A stretch of 64,000 nucleotides of DNA. Origin: VRUE01 sp963697695. GTDB lineage: Bacteria > Actinomycetota > Thermoleophilia > Solirubrobacterales > 70-9. Below are positions 54,990-63,821 of the stretch, piece by piece (the stretch's first letter is position 1; every line of letters starts with the position of its first letter). The position numbers were made by a program, and so were the translations under genes. Location: the NCBI GenBank assembly GCA_963697695.1, contig OY969094.1, positions 1,550,001 to 1,614,000 of the forward strand, in the 5' to 3' direction. The notes below the pieces were generated by a model. It saw only the letters and a program-made list of their open reading frames with translations, did not search any database and had not been told where the DNA came from.

Positions 54990-57500
54990 ATGGAGGGCGC
55001 CGACGCGCTCACAGGAGGGCGGATCGAGGAGCGCGAGCTGACCAACGAGATGCGCTCGTCGTATCTCGACTACGCGATGAGCGTGATCGTCGGGCGCGCC
55101 CTGCCCGACGTGCGCGATGGGCTGAAGCCGGTGCACCGTCGCGTGCTCTACGCGATGCACGACCTGGCCCTGCAGCCCAACCGGCCCTACCGAAAGTCCG
55201 CCTTCATCGTCGGCGAGGTGATGGGCAAGTACCACCCGCACGGCGACTCGGCGATCTACGACACGCTGGCCCGAATGGCGCAGGATTTCTCCCTGCGCTA
55301 CATGCTCGTCGACGGCCAGGGCAACTTCGGCTCGATCGACGACGACCCGCCGGCGGCGATGAGGTACACCGAGGCGCGGCTGGCGCGGCTGACGACGGAG
55401 ATGCTGCGCGACATCGACGCCGAGACGGTCGAGTGGGGACCGAACTACGACGAGTCCCAGCAGGAGCCGCTGGTACTGCCGGCTCGCTTTCCCAACCTGC
55501 TGGTCAACGGCTCCTCCGGGATCGCGGTGGGGATGGCGACCAACATCCCGCCCCACAACCTCAGCGAGTCGATCGGCGCCGTCAAGGCTTACATCGCCAA
55601 CCCCGGCATCGACCTGGCGGGGCTGATGGAGCACGTCAAGGGCCCCGACTTCCCCGGCGGCGGGATCATGAGCGCGGAAGGGATCCGCGATGCCTACGCC
55701 TCCGGCCGCGCCTCGGTCCGGATACGCGCCCGCGCCCACGTCGAGCCGCTCAAGGGAGGCCGCGACGCGATCATCGTCACCGAGCTTCCCTTCATGGTCA
55801 AGAAGGGCGGCGACGGGGGCCTGATCACGAAGATCGCCGACCTCGTCAGGGACAAAAAAATCACCGGCGTCTCCGACCTGCGCGACGAGTCGGATCGCTC
55901 AGGCATGCGACTGGTGATCGAGACCAAGCGCGGCGGCGACCCCCCCGAGGTCGTGCTCAACCAGCTCTACAAGCGCACGGCGATGCAGAGCACCTTCGGC
56001 ATCAACATGGTCGCGCTCGTCGACGGCGTGCCGCGCACGCTCAGCCTCAAGGAGCTGATCGAGCACTACGTCAGCCACCAGCGCGAGGTGGTGATCCGCC
56101 GCACCCAGCACGAGCTGCGACGCGCCGAGGCACGTGCTCACATCCTCGAGGGGCTGCTGATCGCGCTCGACAACCTCGACGCAGTGATCGAGCTGATCCG
56201 CGGCTCGGCCGATACCGAGGCGGCCAAGGCCGGGCTGGTGGAGCGCTTCGAGCTCTCCGAGGAGCAGGCCCAGGCGATCCTCGACATGCGCCTCGCCCGC
56301 CTCACCGCGCTGGAGTCCGACAAGCTGCGGGAAGAGCACGAAGAGCTCTCCAGGCGGATCGCCGAGCTTCGGGCGATCCTCGGCGACCCGGCCCGGATCG
56401 ACGCGCTGATCGTCGAGGAGCTCGATGAGGTCGACAAACGCTACGGCGACGACCGGCGCACCGAGGTCACCCACTTCGAGGGCGACATGAACATCGAGGA
56501 CATGATCGCCGACCAGCAGATGGTGATCTCGATCACCCATTCGGGTTACGCGAAGCGCCTGCCCCTTGCCACCTACCGCCAGCAACACCGAGGCGGCCGC
56601 GGAGTGATGGGGATGGACCTGAAGGAGGACGACTACATCGAGCACCTGCACATCTGCTCGACCCACGACTTCCTGCTCTTCTTCACCAACCGCGGCAAGG
56701 TCTACCGGCTGAAGGTCTACGAGCTGCCCGAGGGCTCGCGCACCTCGAAAGGCCGCGCCCTGGTCAACGTCCTGCCGCTGCGGGACGGCGAGAAGGTGAC
56801 GGCGGTGATCCCGACCCGCGACTTCAGTGAGAACAAGTACCTCGCCTTCGCAACGGCACAGGGACTGGTCAAGAAGACCGAGTTCACGGCTTACAACACG
56901 CCGATTCGCGCCGACGGAATCATCGCGATCAAGATCCGGGACTCGGACGAGCTGGTCCAGGTTCGGCTTACGTCCGGAGACGACGACCTGCTCCTCGTCT
57001 CCAAGTCCGGGCACGCCTCGCGCTTTTCCGAGGACGCCGTGCGCCCGATGGGCCGCGACACCAGCGGCGTCAAGGGGATGAACGTCGCCGCCAAGGTCAA
57101 CGGCGAGCCCAACCGGGTGCTGGCGATGGACGTCGCCCGCGACGACTCGGAGCTCTTCGTCGTCACCGAGAACGGCTACGGCAAGCGCACCTCTGTGGCC
57201 GAGTACCCGGTCAAGGGCCGTGGCACGAAGGGCGTCCTCACCGCCAAGCTGACGGCGAAAAAGGGCGGCCTCGCCGGCGCCCTGATCGTCCGCGAGCACC
57301 AGGACCTGCTCTTCATCTCCCAGAACGGGATGGTCCAGCGCACTCCCGCCGGTGGCATCTCCCAGATGGGCCGTCCGACCCAGGGGGTGAGGGTGATGAA
57401 CATGAAGGAGGACGACCGCGTCAGCGCCGTGGCCTTGGTCGTGGACGACGACTCCGACGAGGCAGCGGAGTCAAACGGTCAGGAGCAGCTGGCGGAGTAG
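54990..57500 (+). CDS. gyrA: DNA gyrase subunit A
   Basis: 836 residues. Breakage-reunion domain with the quinolone-resistance region YHPHGDSAIYDTLARMAQ (both Ser and Asp wild-type) and the active-site Tyr in MRYTEARLARLT. Coiled coil at about 370-480. The C-terminal beta-propeller carries the GyrA box variant QHRGGRGVMG (consensus QRRGGKG), which wraps DNA for supercoiling. It lies 19 bases after gyrB. Immediately behind its stop codon begins the first of three palindromes. Confidence 0.98.
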   Translation: MEGADALTGGRIEERELTNEMRSSYLDYAMSVIVGRALPDVRDGLKPVHRRVLYAMHDLALQPNRPYRKSAFIVGEVMGKYHPHGDSAIYDTLARMAQDFSLRYMLVDGQGNFGSIDDDPPAAMRYTEARLARLTTEMLRDIDAETVEWGPNYDESQQEPLVLPARFPNLLVNGSSGIAVGMATNIPPHNLSESIGAVKAYIANPGIDLAGLMEHVKGPDFPGGGIMSAEGIRDAYASGRASVRIRARAHVEPLKGGRDAIIVTELPFMVKKGGDGGLITKIADLVRDKKITGVSDLRDESDRSGMRLVIETKRGGDPPEVVLNQLYKRTAMQSTFGINMVALVDGVPRTLSLKELIEHYVSHQREVVIRRTQHELRRAEARAHILEGLLIALDNLDAVIELIRGSADTEAAKAGLVERFELSEEQAQAILDMRLARLTALESDKLREEHEELSRRIAELRAILGDPARIDALIVEELDEVDKRYGDDRRTEVTHFEGDMNIEDMIADQQMVISITHSGYAKRLPLATYRQQHRGGRGVMGMDLKEDDYIEHLHICSTHDFLLFFTNRGKVYRLKVYELPEGSRTSKGRALVNVLPLRDGEKVTAVIPTRDFSENKYLAFATAQGLVKKTEFTAYNTPIRADGIIAIKIRDSDELVQVRLTSGDDDLLLVSKSGHASRFSEDAVRPMGRDTSGVKGMNVAAKVNGEPNRVLAMDVARDDSELFVVTENGYGKRTSVAEYPVKGRGTKGVLTAKLTAKKGGLAGALIVREHQDLLFISQNGMVQRTPAGGISQMGRPTQGVRVMNMKEDDRVSAVALVVDDDSDEAAESNGQEQLAE

Positions 57501-57503
57501 AAG

Positions 57504-57646
57504 TGGAGGCAGGTGGGCGAGGGTCTGCCTGTTCCCACACCCCTTCGCTTCGCTTCGGGGTGAACCATCTGGCCGCTTCGCGGCCTAGAGCAACTCTGCG
57601 GAGCCGCTTCGCGAGGAACCGTCAGACCCTCGCCCACCTGCCTCCA
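57504..57646 (+). repeat. Stop-proximal palindrome, family 2, copy D (after gyrA)
   Basis: Arms 57504-57527 and 57623-57646 are a perfect 24-bp inverted repeat starting 3 bases after the gyrA stop. The 95-base core holds three mini-hairpins: CCCC/GGGG around TTCGCTTCGCTTC, GGCCGCTTCGCGGCC, and GAGCCGCTTCGCGAGG. The core is homologous to that of copy E in the opposite direction, but the arms are unrelated. Confidence 0.85.
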
Positions 57647-57685
57647 AGCGCTCCGAATCTCCAGAAGCTCAGGCGGAAAGACGCG

Positions 57686-57748
57686 AGCTCACCAGCGCTG
57701 CTCGTTGCCCGCAACGTGTTCGGCGCTGACGCTTGACGCTGGTGAGCT
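57686..57748. repeat. Third palindrome between copies D and E
   Basis: AGCTCACCAGCG (57686-57697) and CGCTGGTGAGCT (57737-57748) are perfectly complementary over 12 bp, with weaker pairing continuing outward to about 57672 and 57763. A CGTTG/CAACG hairpin lies inside. No link to the family 1 or 2 cores is visible. It is in the middle of the 427-base gyrA-HNH gap, which otherwise contains no gene. Confidence 0.65.
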
Positions 57749-57790
57749 GCTTGCTTCTCGCCCCGTCGCTGGAGTGGTTTCGTGTTGGGG

Positions 57791-57929
57791 AGCTGCGCTG
57801 AGGGGGTTTGGGAGAGCCTCGCGAAGCGGCTCTGCAAAGTGGTGTGAGGGTCGCGAAGCGGCCACCGGGTTCACCCCGAAGCCGAAGGCGGAGGGGTGTG
57901 GGCTCCTCCCAAACCCCCTCAGCGCAGCT
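57791..57929 (-). repeat. Stop-proximal palindrome, family 2, copy E (after HNH gene)
   Basis: Arms 57791-57814 and 57906-57929 are a perfect 24-bp inverted repeat. The arm overlaps two bases of the HNH stop codon. The 91-base core, read on the minus strand, gives CCCACACCCCTCCG ... CTTCGGGGTGAACC ... GTGGCCGCTTCGCG ... GAGCCGCTTCGCGAGG, closely matching copy D. Confidence 0.85.
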
Positions 57930-58434
57930 AGGCGGCAGCAGGTAGGTACTGCTGCCACGCAGGCGGAATCGAAGGACTCGCCACCTGGATGAAGACGGTC
58001 GGCCCCGGGGCCTTGGGGGTGCTCTGGGGGTGCATGTGGATCTCGCGGGGGAGGCGGTTCCCCTTGCGGCGGTTACATGACGCGCAGGCGGCGACGATGT
58101 TCTCCCAGACGGATTTGCCGCCGCGGCTGCGGGGGATGACGTGGTCGACGGTGAGGCCCGATTTGCGCGAGCCGCAGTACTGGCAGGTCCAGGAGTCGCG
58201 GGCGAGCACCGCGCGGCGGGTGATCTTCCTCCTGTGCGCTTCGCGCGGGATCCGTACGTAGCTGACGAGGCGGATCACGTCGGGCCGCTCCATCGTCATG
58301 TGCTCGGAGTGCAACGCTCCCTCGCGCCGCTCGAGCAGCTCGGCCTTTTCCTTCAACAACAGCACGGCGGCTCGTCTCAGCGTGCAAACGTTGATCGGCT
58401 CATACGTTGCGTTGAGTACGAGTACTCGTGCCAT
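57928..58434 (-). CDS. HNH endonuclease domain protein
   Basis: 168 residues. An N-terminal MARVLVLNATYEPINVCTLRR is the start typical of a widespread small HNH family. Then a zinc-binding HNH core: CQYCGSRKSGLTVDHVIPR, GGKSVWENIVAACASCNRRK and NRLPREIHMHPQ. A metal-dependent nick or cut of DNA is expected from the fold. The biological role of this stand-alone family is unknown. It is convergent with gyrA. Confidence 0.9.
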   Translation of the reverse strand: MARVLVLNATYEPINVCTLRRAAVLLLKEKAELLERREGALHSEHMTMERPDVIRLVSYVRIPREAHRRKITRRAVLARDSWTCQYCGSRKSGLTVDHVIPRSRGGKSVWENIVAACASCNRRKGNRLPREIHMHPQSTPKAPGPTVFIQVASPSIPPAWQQYLPAAA

Positions 58435-58462
58435 GTTGCTCGGGAATTCTACGCATGCGGCT

Positions 58463-59299
58463 CTAACCGACGGGATAGGTGCCCAGAATGCGGACCGACG
58501 CGGCTTTCGTTTCGAGAGCTTCTATTGCTTCGGCCACTGGTTGGTCCGCCGCCGCTCCCTCGAGGTCGCAGAAGAACATGTAGCGGCCGAGGCCCTGGCG
58601 CAGCGGCCGCGACTCGATCCGGCTGAGGTTGATCGCGCGGCTGGAGAACTCCTGTAGCGCCTCGACCAGGGCTCCCGGATGGTCCTCGCCCAGCTCGGAG
58701 AAGACCAGAGATGTCTTCCAGGTTCGACCGATTGTCGGCTCGGTTCCAGCCGGAGCGATCCAAACGAAACGGGTGACGTTGCTCTCCTCATCCTCGATCC
58801 CCTCGCGAATCGTCGTGCAGCCGTAGAGGCTCGCCGCCGCCTGCGCCCCGATTGCGGCCCACGGTTGCTCGGTCTCGCTGACCATCCGCACCGCCTCGGC
58901 GGTGCTGCTGACGCTGCGGCGCTCGGCATCCGGCAGCCGCCGGCGGAGAAATCGGGCGCACTGGGCGAGCGGCTGCGGGTGAGAGAGGACCACGCCGATC
59001 TGGCCAAGCTCGAGCGGCTGCCGTGCGATCAGGTGTGCCCGAACGGCGAAGTCGTGCTCGCCGACGATCGTCACCGCGGTGGTGTCGAAGGCAAGCGCGT
59101 CGAGCGTGCTGCGTACCGAGCCCTCGATCGAGTTCTCGAAGGGGACCAGGGCCCGCTCGGCCTCACCGTGCTCGACGGCGAGGATCGCGTCGTGGACGGT
59201 CGGCGTCCGCAGCGGCTCGTACTCGACCTCATCCGCCAGCGCCTCGCGCAGGGCATCTTCGGTGAAGGTCCCAGCCGGTCCCAGGAAGGCGATCCGCAT
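58463..59299 (-). CDS. pheA: Prephenate dehydratase
   Basis: 278 residues. PDT domain (1-180): FLGPAGTFTEDALREAL, LVPFENSIEGSVRSTLDAL and the catalytic Thr-Arg-Phe in NVTRFVWIAP. ACT regulatory domain (about 195-275): GALVEALQEFSSRAINLSRI with the phenylalanine-binding ESRPLRQGLGRYMFF. It makes phenylpyruvate for phenylalanine. Monofunctional, as in other actinobacteria. It follows the CARDB-like gene by 5 bases. Confidence 0.96.
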   Translation of the reverse strand: MRIAFLGPAGTFTEDALREALADEVEYEPLRTPTVHDAILAVEHGEAERALVPFENSIEGSVRSTLDALAFDTTAVTIVGEHDFAVRAHLIARQPLELGQIGVVLSHPQPLAQCARFLRRRLPDAERRSVSSTAEAVRMVSETEQPWAAIGAQAAASLYGCTTIREGIEDEESNVTRFVWIAPAGTEPTIGRTWKTSLVFSELGEDHPGALVEALQEFSSRAINLSRIESRPLRQGLGRYMFFCDLEGAAADQPVAEAIEALETKAASVRILGTYPVG

Positions 59300-59304
59300 G
59301 GGTC

Positions 59305-60345
59305 CTATTCGAAGGTGACGGTGTAGCTGGCCTCGTTGTTATCGGATACCAGCTCGCCGGGCACCGTGTCGACCGTGACTTCGAGCGTAACTTCACCGCT
59401 CGGTTCGGGGATCAGGGGAATCGACACGCTTGCCGCTTCTCCCGCCCCGATCGTGTCGATGTCCTGCTGCACGGGAGCGCCGCCATCGACCGAGACCGAG
59501 ACCGTGACGCCGTTCTCCGTCGATTCGCCCTGGTTTTCCACTTCCACTTCCACTTCCGGAGTACCTTCGGCGACGACGGAGCTGGTGGCTTCCGGGCTGA
59601 GCGCGGTGCCGTTGACGCTGGTGCCGCCGAGCCCCAGCCCGTGCACGCCCGGAGTCGCAGCGCCTTCCGCTCCGCTGACCGAGCCCAGCGCGGCGGAGAT
59701 TTCGTCCTCGTCCAGCCACTTGACCCCTTCCGGCACGAAGACGCTTTTAGGCACGTCGCTGCCGCCGATGCCGTTGTCGGCGAGCACCCCGTTGATCTCC
59801 GGGCGGGCTACGGCGGCATAGAGGGCGTCGCTTGCCACCAGCTTTTTCATCTGGTTCGCGATCACCGCGGCGGCCCGCTCGGAGCCGCGTTCGCCGAGCG
59901 CCGTGCTCATCTGGTTCGCGACTTCGGTCATCGCACTGCTGCGCAGCAGGTAGACGAGCTCCAGCGCCTGCTGGGCGTGGCTCATGTCGCCGGGAGTGTC
60001 GAGCCCGTCGATACGGCTCGCGTAGTTGTCCATCGCGCTGCGGTCGGCGTTGACCTCGGCGACGAACTCGGTCACAGAGAGGCTGCCCGGGTCGGCCAGC
60101 TTGTCGAAGAAGGTTTTGCTGGTCTGCTCGGTCTCGTCGACTATCTGGGTGACGTCGCGGGCGTAGTCGGTCAGCGCCCGCTCCTTGCGCGCGTTGAGGC
60201 AGCCCTTGACGCCGAGCACGATCAAGATCAGGAGCAGCAGCCCCGCACCCAGGGCCAGGCCCCGGCGCAGCAGGATCTGCTGTCGTTCAGGCCGGCGCCT
60301 CGGCCGTGGCCTGCGTGCCGGCCGGATTGGGGGGGAATCCTCCAA
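59305..60345 (-). CDS. Membrane-anchored protein with CARDB-like C-terminal domain
   Basis: About 346 residues from a TTG at 60345; an ATC at 60327 lies 11 bases after GGAGG and is the other candidate. A strongly basic N-terminus (RPARRPRPRRRPERQQ) is followed by one membrane helix (GLALGAGLLLLILIVLGV), a helical outside domain (about 55-210), and a C-terminal beta domain with VEVEVENQGESTENGVTV and VDTVPGELVSDNNEASYTV. This is like the CARDB/Ig-like domains that bind surface partners. It is divergent from the kinase gene, with starts about 56 bases apart. It could be a surface sensor or adhesin; no enzyme motif. Confidence 0.7.
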   Translation of the reverse strand: MEDSPPIRPARRPRPRRRPERQQILLRRGLALGAGLLLLILIVLGVKGCLNARKERALTDYARDVTQIVDETEQTSKTFFDKLADPGSLSVTEFVAEVNADRSAMDNYASRIDGLDTPGDMSHAQQALELVYLLRSSAMTEVANQMSTALGERGSERAAAVIANQMKKLVASDALYAAVARPEINGVLADNGIGGSDVPKSVFVPEGVKWLDEDEISAALGSVSGAEGAATPGVHGLGLGGTSVNGTALSPEATSSVVAEGTPEVEVEVENQGESTENGVTVSVSVDGGAPVQQDIDTIGAGEAASVSIPLIPEPSGEVTLEVTVDTVPGELVSDNNEASYTVTFE

Positions 60346-60400
60346 GAAGCAGGGAGTATGTCGCAGGAGGAAGCGGATTCGCGGCGAAGTCGAAGGAGTC

Positions 60401-61321
60401 TTGGTTGGTTCGCTCGTCCTCAACCGCTTTCTGATCGAGCGCCGCATCGGCAGCGGCGGCTTCGGCGTTGTCTACGAGGCTTGGGACGGCAGGCTGGAGC
60501 GGCCCGTCGCGGTCAAGGCGATCGAATCCGGCAGCTCCCAGGGTTGCAAGCGCGTGTTGCGCGAGGCCCAGGCCGCGGCTCGCCTCAACCATCCCGGCAT
60601 CGTCACCCTCTACGAGATGGGCGAGGAGGAGGGCAACGCCCTGCTCGTCACCGAGCTCGTCGACGGCTCGACCCTGGCCCAGCTGAGCCGCGACAAATCG
60701 CTCAGCGACCGCGAGATCGCAGAGATCGGTGCCGATCTCTGCGAGGCCCTCGACCACGCGCACGCTCGCGCCGTCGTGCATCGCGACATCAAGCCCCAGA
60801 ACGTCCTCGTAACCGAGGATGGGGAGCCGCGCGCGAAGTTGATGGACTTCGGCGTGGCCCGGCTCACCGATGCCACTGCCCTCACTGCGGCCGGCGACGT
60901 GGTCGGCACCCTCGCCTACATGTCGCCTGAGCAGGCGGAGGGTCGCACCGCCGGACCCGAGGCCGACGTCTACTCGCTGGCGTTGACCCTGTATGAGTGC
61001 TGGAGTGGGGAGAACCCCAACCGTCGCTCCACCCCGGCGGCGACCGCCCGCGCAATCGGAGCCCGCCCGCGCCCGCTGCGCCGCCTACGTCCCGACCTGC
61101 CGCGCGAGCTGACCAGCTCAATCGACGAGTGCCTGCAGTCTCGACCCGACCGCCGGCCGTCGCTCGAGGAACTGGGCACGACGATCGAAAGCTCGCTCGA
61201 CTCGCTCGCCGAGCATCCGCGCTACAGCGGCCGCTCGCTGCCTATCCGGATCGGCGCGATCGCGGCTGCAGCGGCGCTGGGGGCTTGGCTCGCAGTCGGT
61301 CACGGGGCCCTGCTCCCGTAG
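60401..61321 (+). CDS. Serine/threonine protein kinase (PknB-like, no PASTA)
   Basis: 306 residues from a TTG at 60401 (VGSLVLNRFLIERRIG), just after GAAGGAG. Kinase motifs: glycine loop IGSGGFGVVYEAWD, VAVKAIE (Lys), catalytic VVHRDIKPQNVLV, LMDFGVARL and YMSPEQAEGRTAG. A single C-terminal membrane helix (IGAIAAAAALGAWLAVG) ends the chain with no outside domain, unlike PknB, which has PASTA repeats. It heads the operon kinase-fhaA-fhaB-pstP-rodA, so it probably controls cell-wall synthesis. Confidence 0.93.
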   Translation: MVGSLVLNRFLIERRIGSGGFGVVYEAWDGRLERPVAVKAIESGSSQGCKRVLREAQAAARLNHPGIVTLYEMGEEEGNALLVTELVDGSTLAQLSRDKSLSDREIAEIGADLCEALDHAHARAVVHRDIKPQNVLVTEDGEPRAKLMDFGVARLTDATALTAAGDVVGTLAYMSPEQAEGRTAGPEADVYSLALTLYECWSGENPNRRSTPAATARAIGARPRPLRRLRPDLPRELTSSIDECLQSRPDRRPSLEELGTTIESSLDSLAEHPRYSGRSLPIRIGAIAAAAALGAWLAVGHGALLP

Positions 61322-61382
61322 GATTCGAGCCGGTTTTCTCGCCACCCGCGGCGCCAGCCGGCGTTCGCGAAAGGAGCCACAG

Positions 61383-62159
61383 ATCAGCGTTCTACGCAAC
61401 CTCGAGAGTCGGATAGAAGGCCTTGTCGAGGGGGTCTTCAGCCGCGCCTTCAGCTCCGAGGTGCAGCCGGTCGAGCTCGCCCGCAAGCTGGCGAAGGAGA
61501 TGGACGCGCACAAGACCGCGGGGGTGGCTCGGGTCTACGTCCCCAATGAGTACACGGTCTTCCTCTCGAGCAAGGACCGAGTCAAGCTCGAAGGCTACGA
61601 GCGCTCGCTGGAGCAGGAGCTCTCCGGCTACCTGCTCGAGCACGCGCGCCGGCGCAGCTACGACCTGTTGACCCGGCCCGCGGTCGAGTTCAAGACCGAC
61701 GAGCGCCTGCGCCTGGGCGAGTTCGGGATCCAGACGCGCCTGGTCAAGCCACCTGCTCGCGAGGGGGACAGTCCCAGCCAGGGGGAGGAGGGTCACACGA
61801 TGGTCTACTCGGCGGTGCGCGATCGCGCACCGGAGGCGGCCGCAAGCCCCGCCCAGCGGGCCGAGGCGCTGGTCGCGACCCGTGCGGTCGTCTCACTCGA
61901 CGACCGCCGCTACGTGCTGGAGGGACCGCGGGCGACGATCGGCCGCTCGAAGGAGGTCGAGTGCGTGCTCCGCGACCCCAACGTCTCGCGTCGCCACGCC
62001 GAGCTGCGGCGCGCCGCCAGCGGCGACTGGACGATCGCCGACCTTGGCTCGACCAACGGCGTCAAGGTGAACGGCCGCCGTGTGTCGTCGACCCGGCTCA
62101 GCCCGGGCGACGAGGTCACCGTCGGCACCACGACCTTCCTGTTCGATATTGAGCAGTAG
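61383..62159 (+). CDS. fhaA: FHA domain protein FhaA (DUF3662), apparent ATC start
   Basis: About 258 residues. The N-terminal DUF3662 domain reads LRNLESRIEGLVEGVFSRAF and VQPVELARKLAKEMDAHKTA. A linker is followed by the FHA domain (about 165-255) with VLEGPRATIGRSKEVECVL, VSRRHAELRRA and IADLGSTNGVKVNGRRV, which reads phosphothreonine. The homology begins at an ATC at 61383, where relatives have Met, with AAAGGAG 6 bases upstream. The first standard start in frame is a GTG at 61461, which would remove half of the DUF3662 domain. So the start is either ATC or a single-base change. Confidence 0.88.
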   Translation: MSVLRNLESRIEGLVEGVFSRAFSSEVQPVELARKLAKEMDAHKTAGVARVYVPNEYTVFLSSKDRVKLEGYERSLEQELSGYLLEHARRRSYDLLTRPAVEFKTDERLRLGEFGIQTRLVKPPAREGDSPSQGEEGHTMVYSAVRDRAPEAAASPAQRAEALVATRAVVSLDDRRYVLEGPRATIGRSKEVECVLRDPNVSRRHAELRRAASGDWTIADLGSTNGVKVNGRRVSSTRLSPGDEVTVGTTTFLFDIEQ

Positions 62160-62162
62160 GCC

Positions 62163-62636
62163 GTGGACTACGACCCGATCTCCGTCGCCCTCAAGTTCGG
62201 CTTTCTCGCCGTCCTCTACCTCTTCCTGCTCTTCATCGCCCGCAGCGCCCTGAAGGACCTGCGCCGCACGGTGGCTCCCGCCCCCGACGCGACCGGCTTT
62301 CACCACGCTCCCGCTTTCTCGCCGCCGGCCGGGGCCGGCGATGCCTGGCTGGTGGCCGAGCGCGGCGGCGGCCTCGAAGGCGGCGAGCGCTTCGACCTGA
62401 TCGGCGGCCTCTCGATCGGACGCTCCGGAGAAGCCGACGTGCGCATCGACGACCGCTACGCCTCCGGTCTGCACGCAAGGATCTTCTCTCGCGATGGCCG
62501 CACCTACGTCGAGGACATGAACTCAACCAACGGCACCCTGCTCAACGACGCGACGCTGAAGGGCGAGGCGGAACTGGTCGACGGCGACGTCGTTCGCATC
62601 GGCGACACGGAGTTCAGGTACGAGGAGCAGGCGTAG
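62163..62636 (+). CDS. fhaB: FHA domain protein FhaB
   Basis: 157 residues, GTG start. An N-terminal membrane helix (about 12-32: GFLAVLYLFLLFIARSAL) is followed by a linker and a FHA domain (about 70-155) with IGGLSIGRSGEADVRI, YASGLHARIFSRDG and VEDMNSTNGTLLNDATL. In mycobacteria FhaB works with the kinase and the flippase/RodA machinery. It begins 3 bases after fhaA. Confidence 0.93.
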   Translation: MDYDPISVALKFGFLAVLYLFLLFIARSALKDLRRTVAPAPDATGFHHAPAFSPPAGAGDAWLVAERGGGLEGGERFDLIGGLSIGRSGEADVRIDDRYASGLHARIFSRDGRTYVEDMNSTNGTLLNDATLKGEAELVDGDVVRIGDTEFRYEEQA

Positions 62637-62642
62637 GGCTCG

Positions 62643-63821
62643 ATGCTCCGCATAGACGACCAGGCCTTCCGCACCGATACCGGTCGCCAGCGCAATGCCA
62701 ACGAGGACTCGTTCTTCGTCCGCGCGCCGATCTTCGTCGTCGCCGACGGGATGGGCGGCGCCCAAGCCGGCGAGGTCGCTTCGAAGGCGGCTGCCGATGC
62801 CTTTGACGTGGACCTTCCCGACGCCCCGCCCGAGCGGGTCCTGCGCGAGACGATCTCAGCCGCCAACACGAAGATCCACGAGCTCGCCCGGACCGACCCT
62901 TCGCGGGCCGGGATGGGGACGACGCTGACCGCGGCGATCGTCAACGCCGAGAGCGAAGAGGTGGGGATCGGCCACGTCGGCGACAGCCGCGCCTACCGCC
63001 TGCGGGGGGGCAAGCTGGAGCGCCTCACCCGGGACCACTCGCTGGTCGAGGAGATGCGCCGCAAGGGCCAGCTCACCGACGCCCAGGCCGAGGACCACCC
63101 GCAGCGTTCGATCATCACCCGCGCGCTCGGCCCCGAACCCGAGGTCGAGGTCGACGTGCAGACGGTCCCCGCGGCGCCCGGCGACGTCTTCCTGCTCTGC
63201 TCCGACGGGCTGACGACGATGCTCGACGAGGAGCGGATCGCGACGCTGCTCGCCGGCGCCGGCTCGATGACCGCAGCAGTGCGGGCACTGGTCGACGAGG
63301 CCAACCGCGCCGGGGGCCGGGACAACATCACGGCCCTCGCCTTTCGCCTCGAGGACGCAGCCGCTCCACAGCGCCGGCCCGAGGGGGCGACGCTGATCGG
63401 CTCAGCTGCCGAGGAGGCGGGCCTGACCGCGACCGAGGTGCGCCGGCGCGCAGCAGCCGCGGCCGCACAGGAGCGGCGCCAGCAGCTCGAGGCAAAGCCG
63501 CCGCGGCAGGGGCTGAAGCGAGCTGCGAAGGTGGCAGCGTTCGTCGTCGTACTGGCGGCCCTGGCCTTCGGCGCCTGGTACGGCAACCGCCAAGTCTGGT
63601 TCCTCGGCACCGACGAGGCCGGCCGGGTGGCGCTGTACCGAGGCCTTCCCTACGAGCTGCCTCTGGGCCTTGAGCTCTACCAGGAGCGCTACGCGAGCCC
63701 GATCCAGACCGAGTCGTTGCCCCAGCGCCGCCGCGACGCAGTCACTGGTCATGACCTCCGCTCGCGCGCCGATGCCGCCTCGCTGGTCGAAGACATCGAA
63801 GAGTCGCAAGGGGTGCGGTGA
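62643..63821 (+). CDS. pstP: PP2C-type Ser/Thr phosphatase (PstP-like)
   Basis: 392 residues. The PP2C domain (1-240) has FRTDTGRQRNANEDSFFV, VVADGMGGAQAGEVAS, GMGTTLTAAIV, GHVGDSRAYRLRGGKL, DHSLVEEMRRKGQLT and AGGRDNITALAF, with metal-binding Asp residues intact. A linker, a membrane helix (about 297-317: VAAFVVVLAALAFGAWYG) and a short outside domain follow. It reverses the kinase action. It lies 6 bases after fhaB and overlaps the next gene (GTGA). Confidence 0.95.
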   Translation: MLRIDDQAFRTDTGRQRNANEDSFFVRAPIFVVADGMGGAQAGEVASKAAADAFDVDLPDAPPERVLRETISAANTKIHELARTDPSRAGMGTTLTAAIVNAESEEVGIGHVGDSRAYRLRGGKLERLTRDHSLVEEMRRKGQLTDAQAEDHPQRSIITRALGPEPEVEVDVQTVPAAPGDVFLLCSDGLTTMLDEERIATLLAGAGSMTAAVRALVDEANRAGGRDNITALAFRLEDAAAPQRRPEGATLIGSAAEEAGLTATEVRRRAAAAAAQERRQQLEAKPPRQGLKRAAKVAAFVVVLAALAFGAWYGNRQVWFLGTDEAGRVALYRGLPYELPLGLELYQERYASPIQTESLPQRRRDAVTGHDLRSRADAASLVEDIEESQGVR

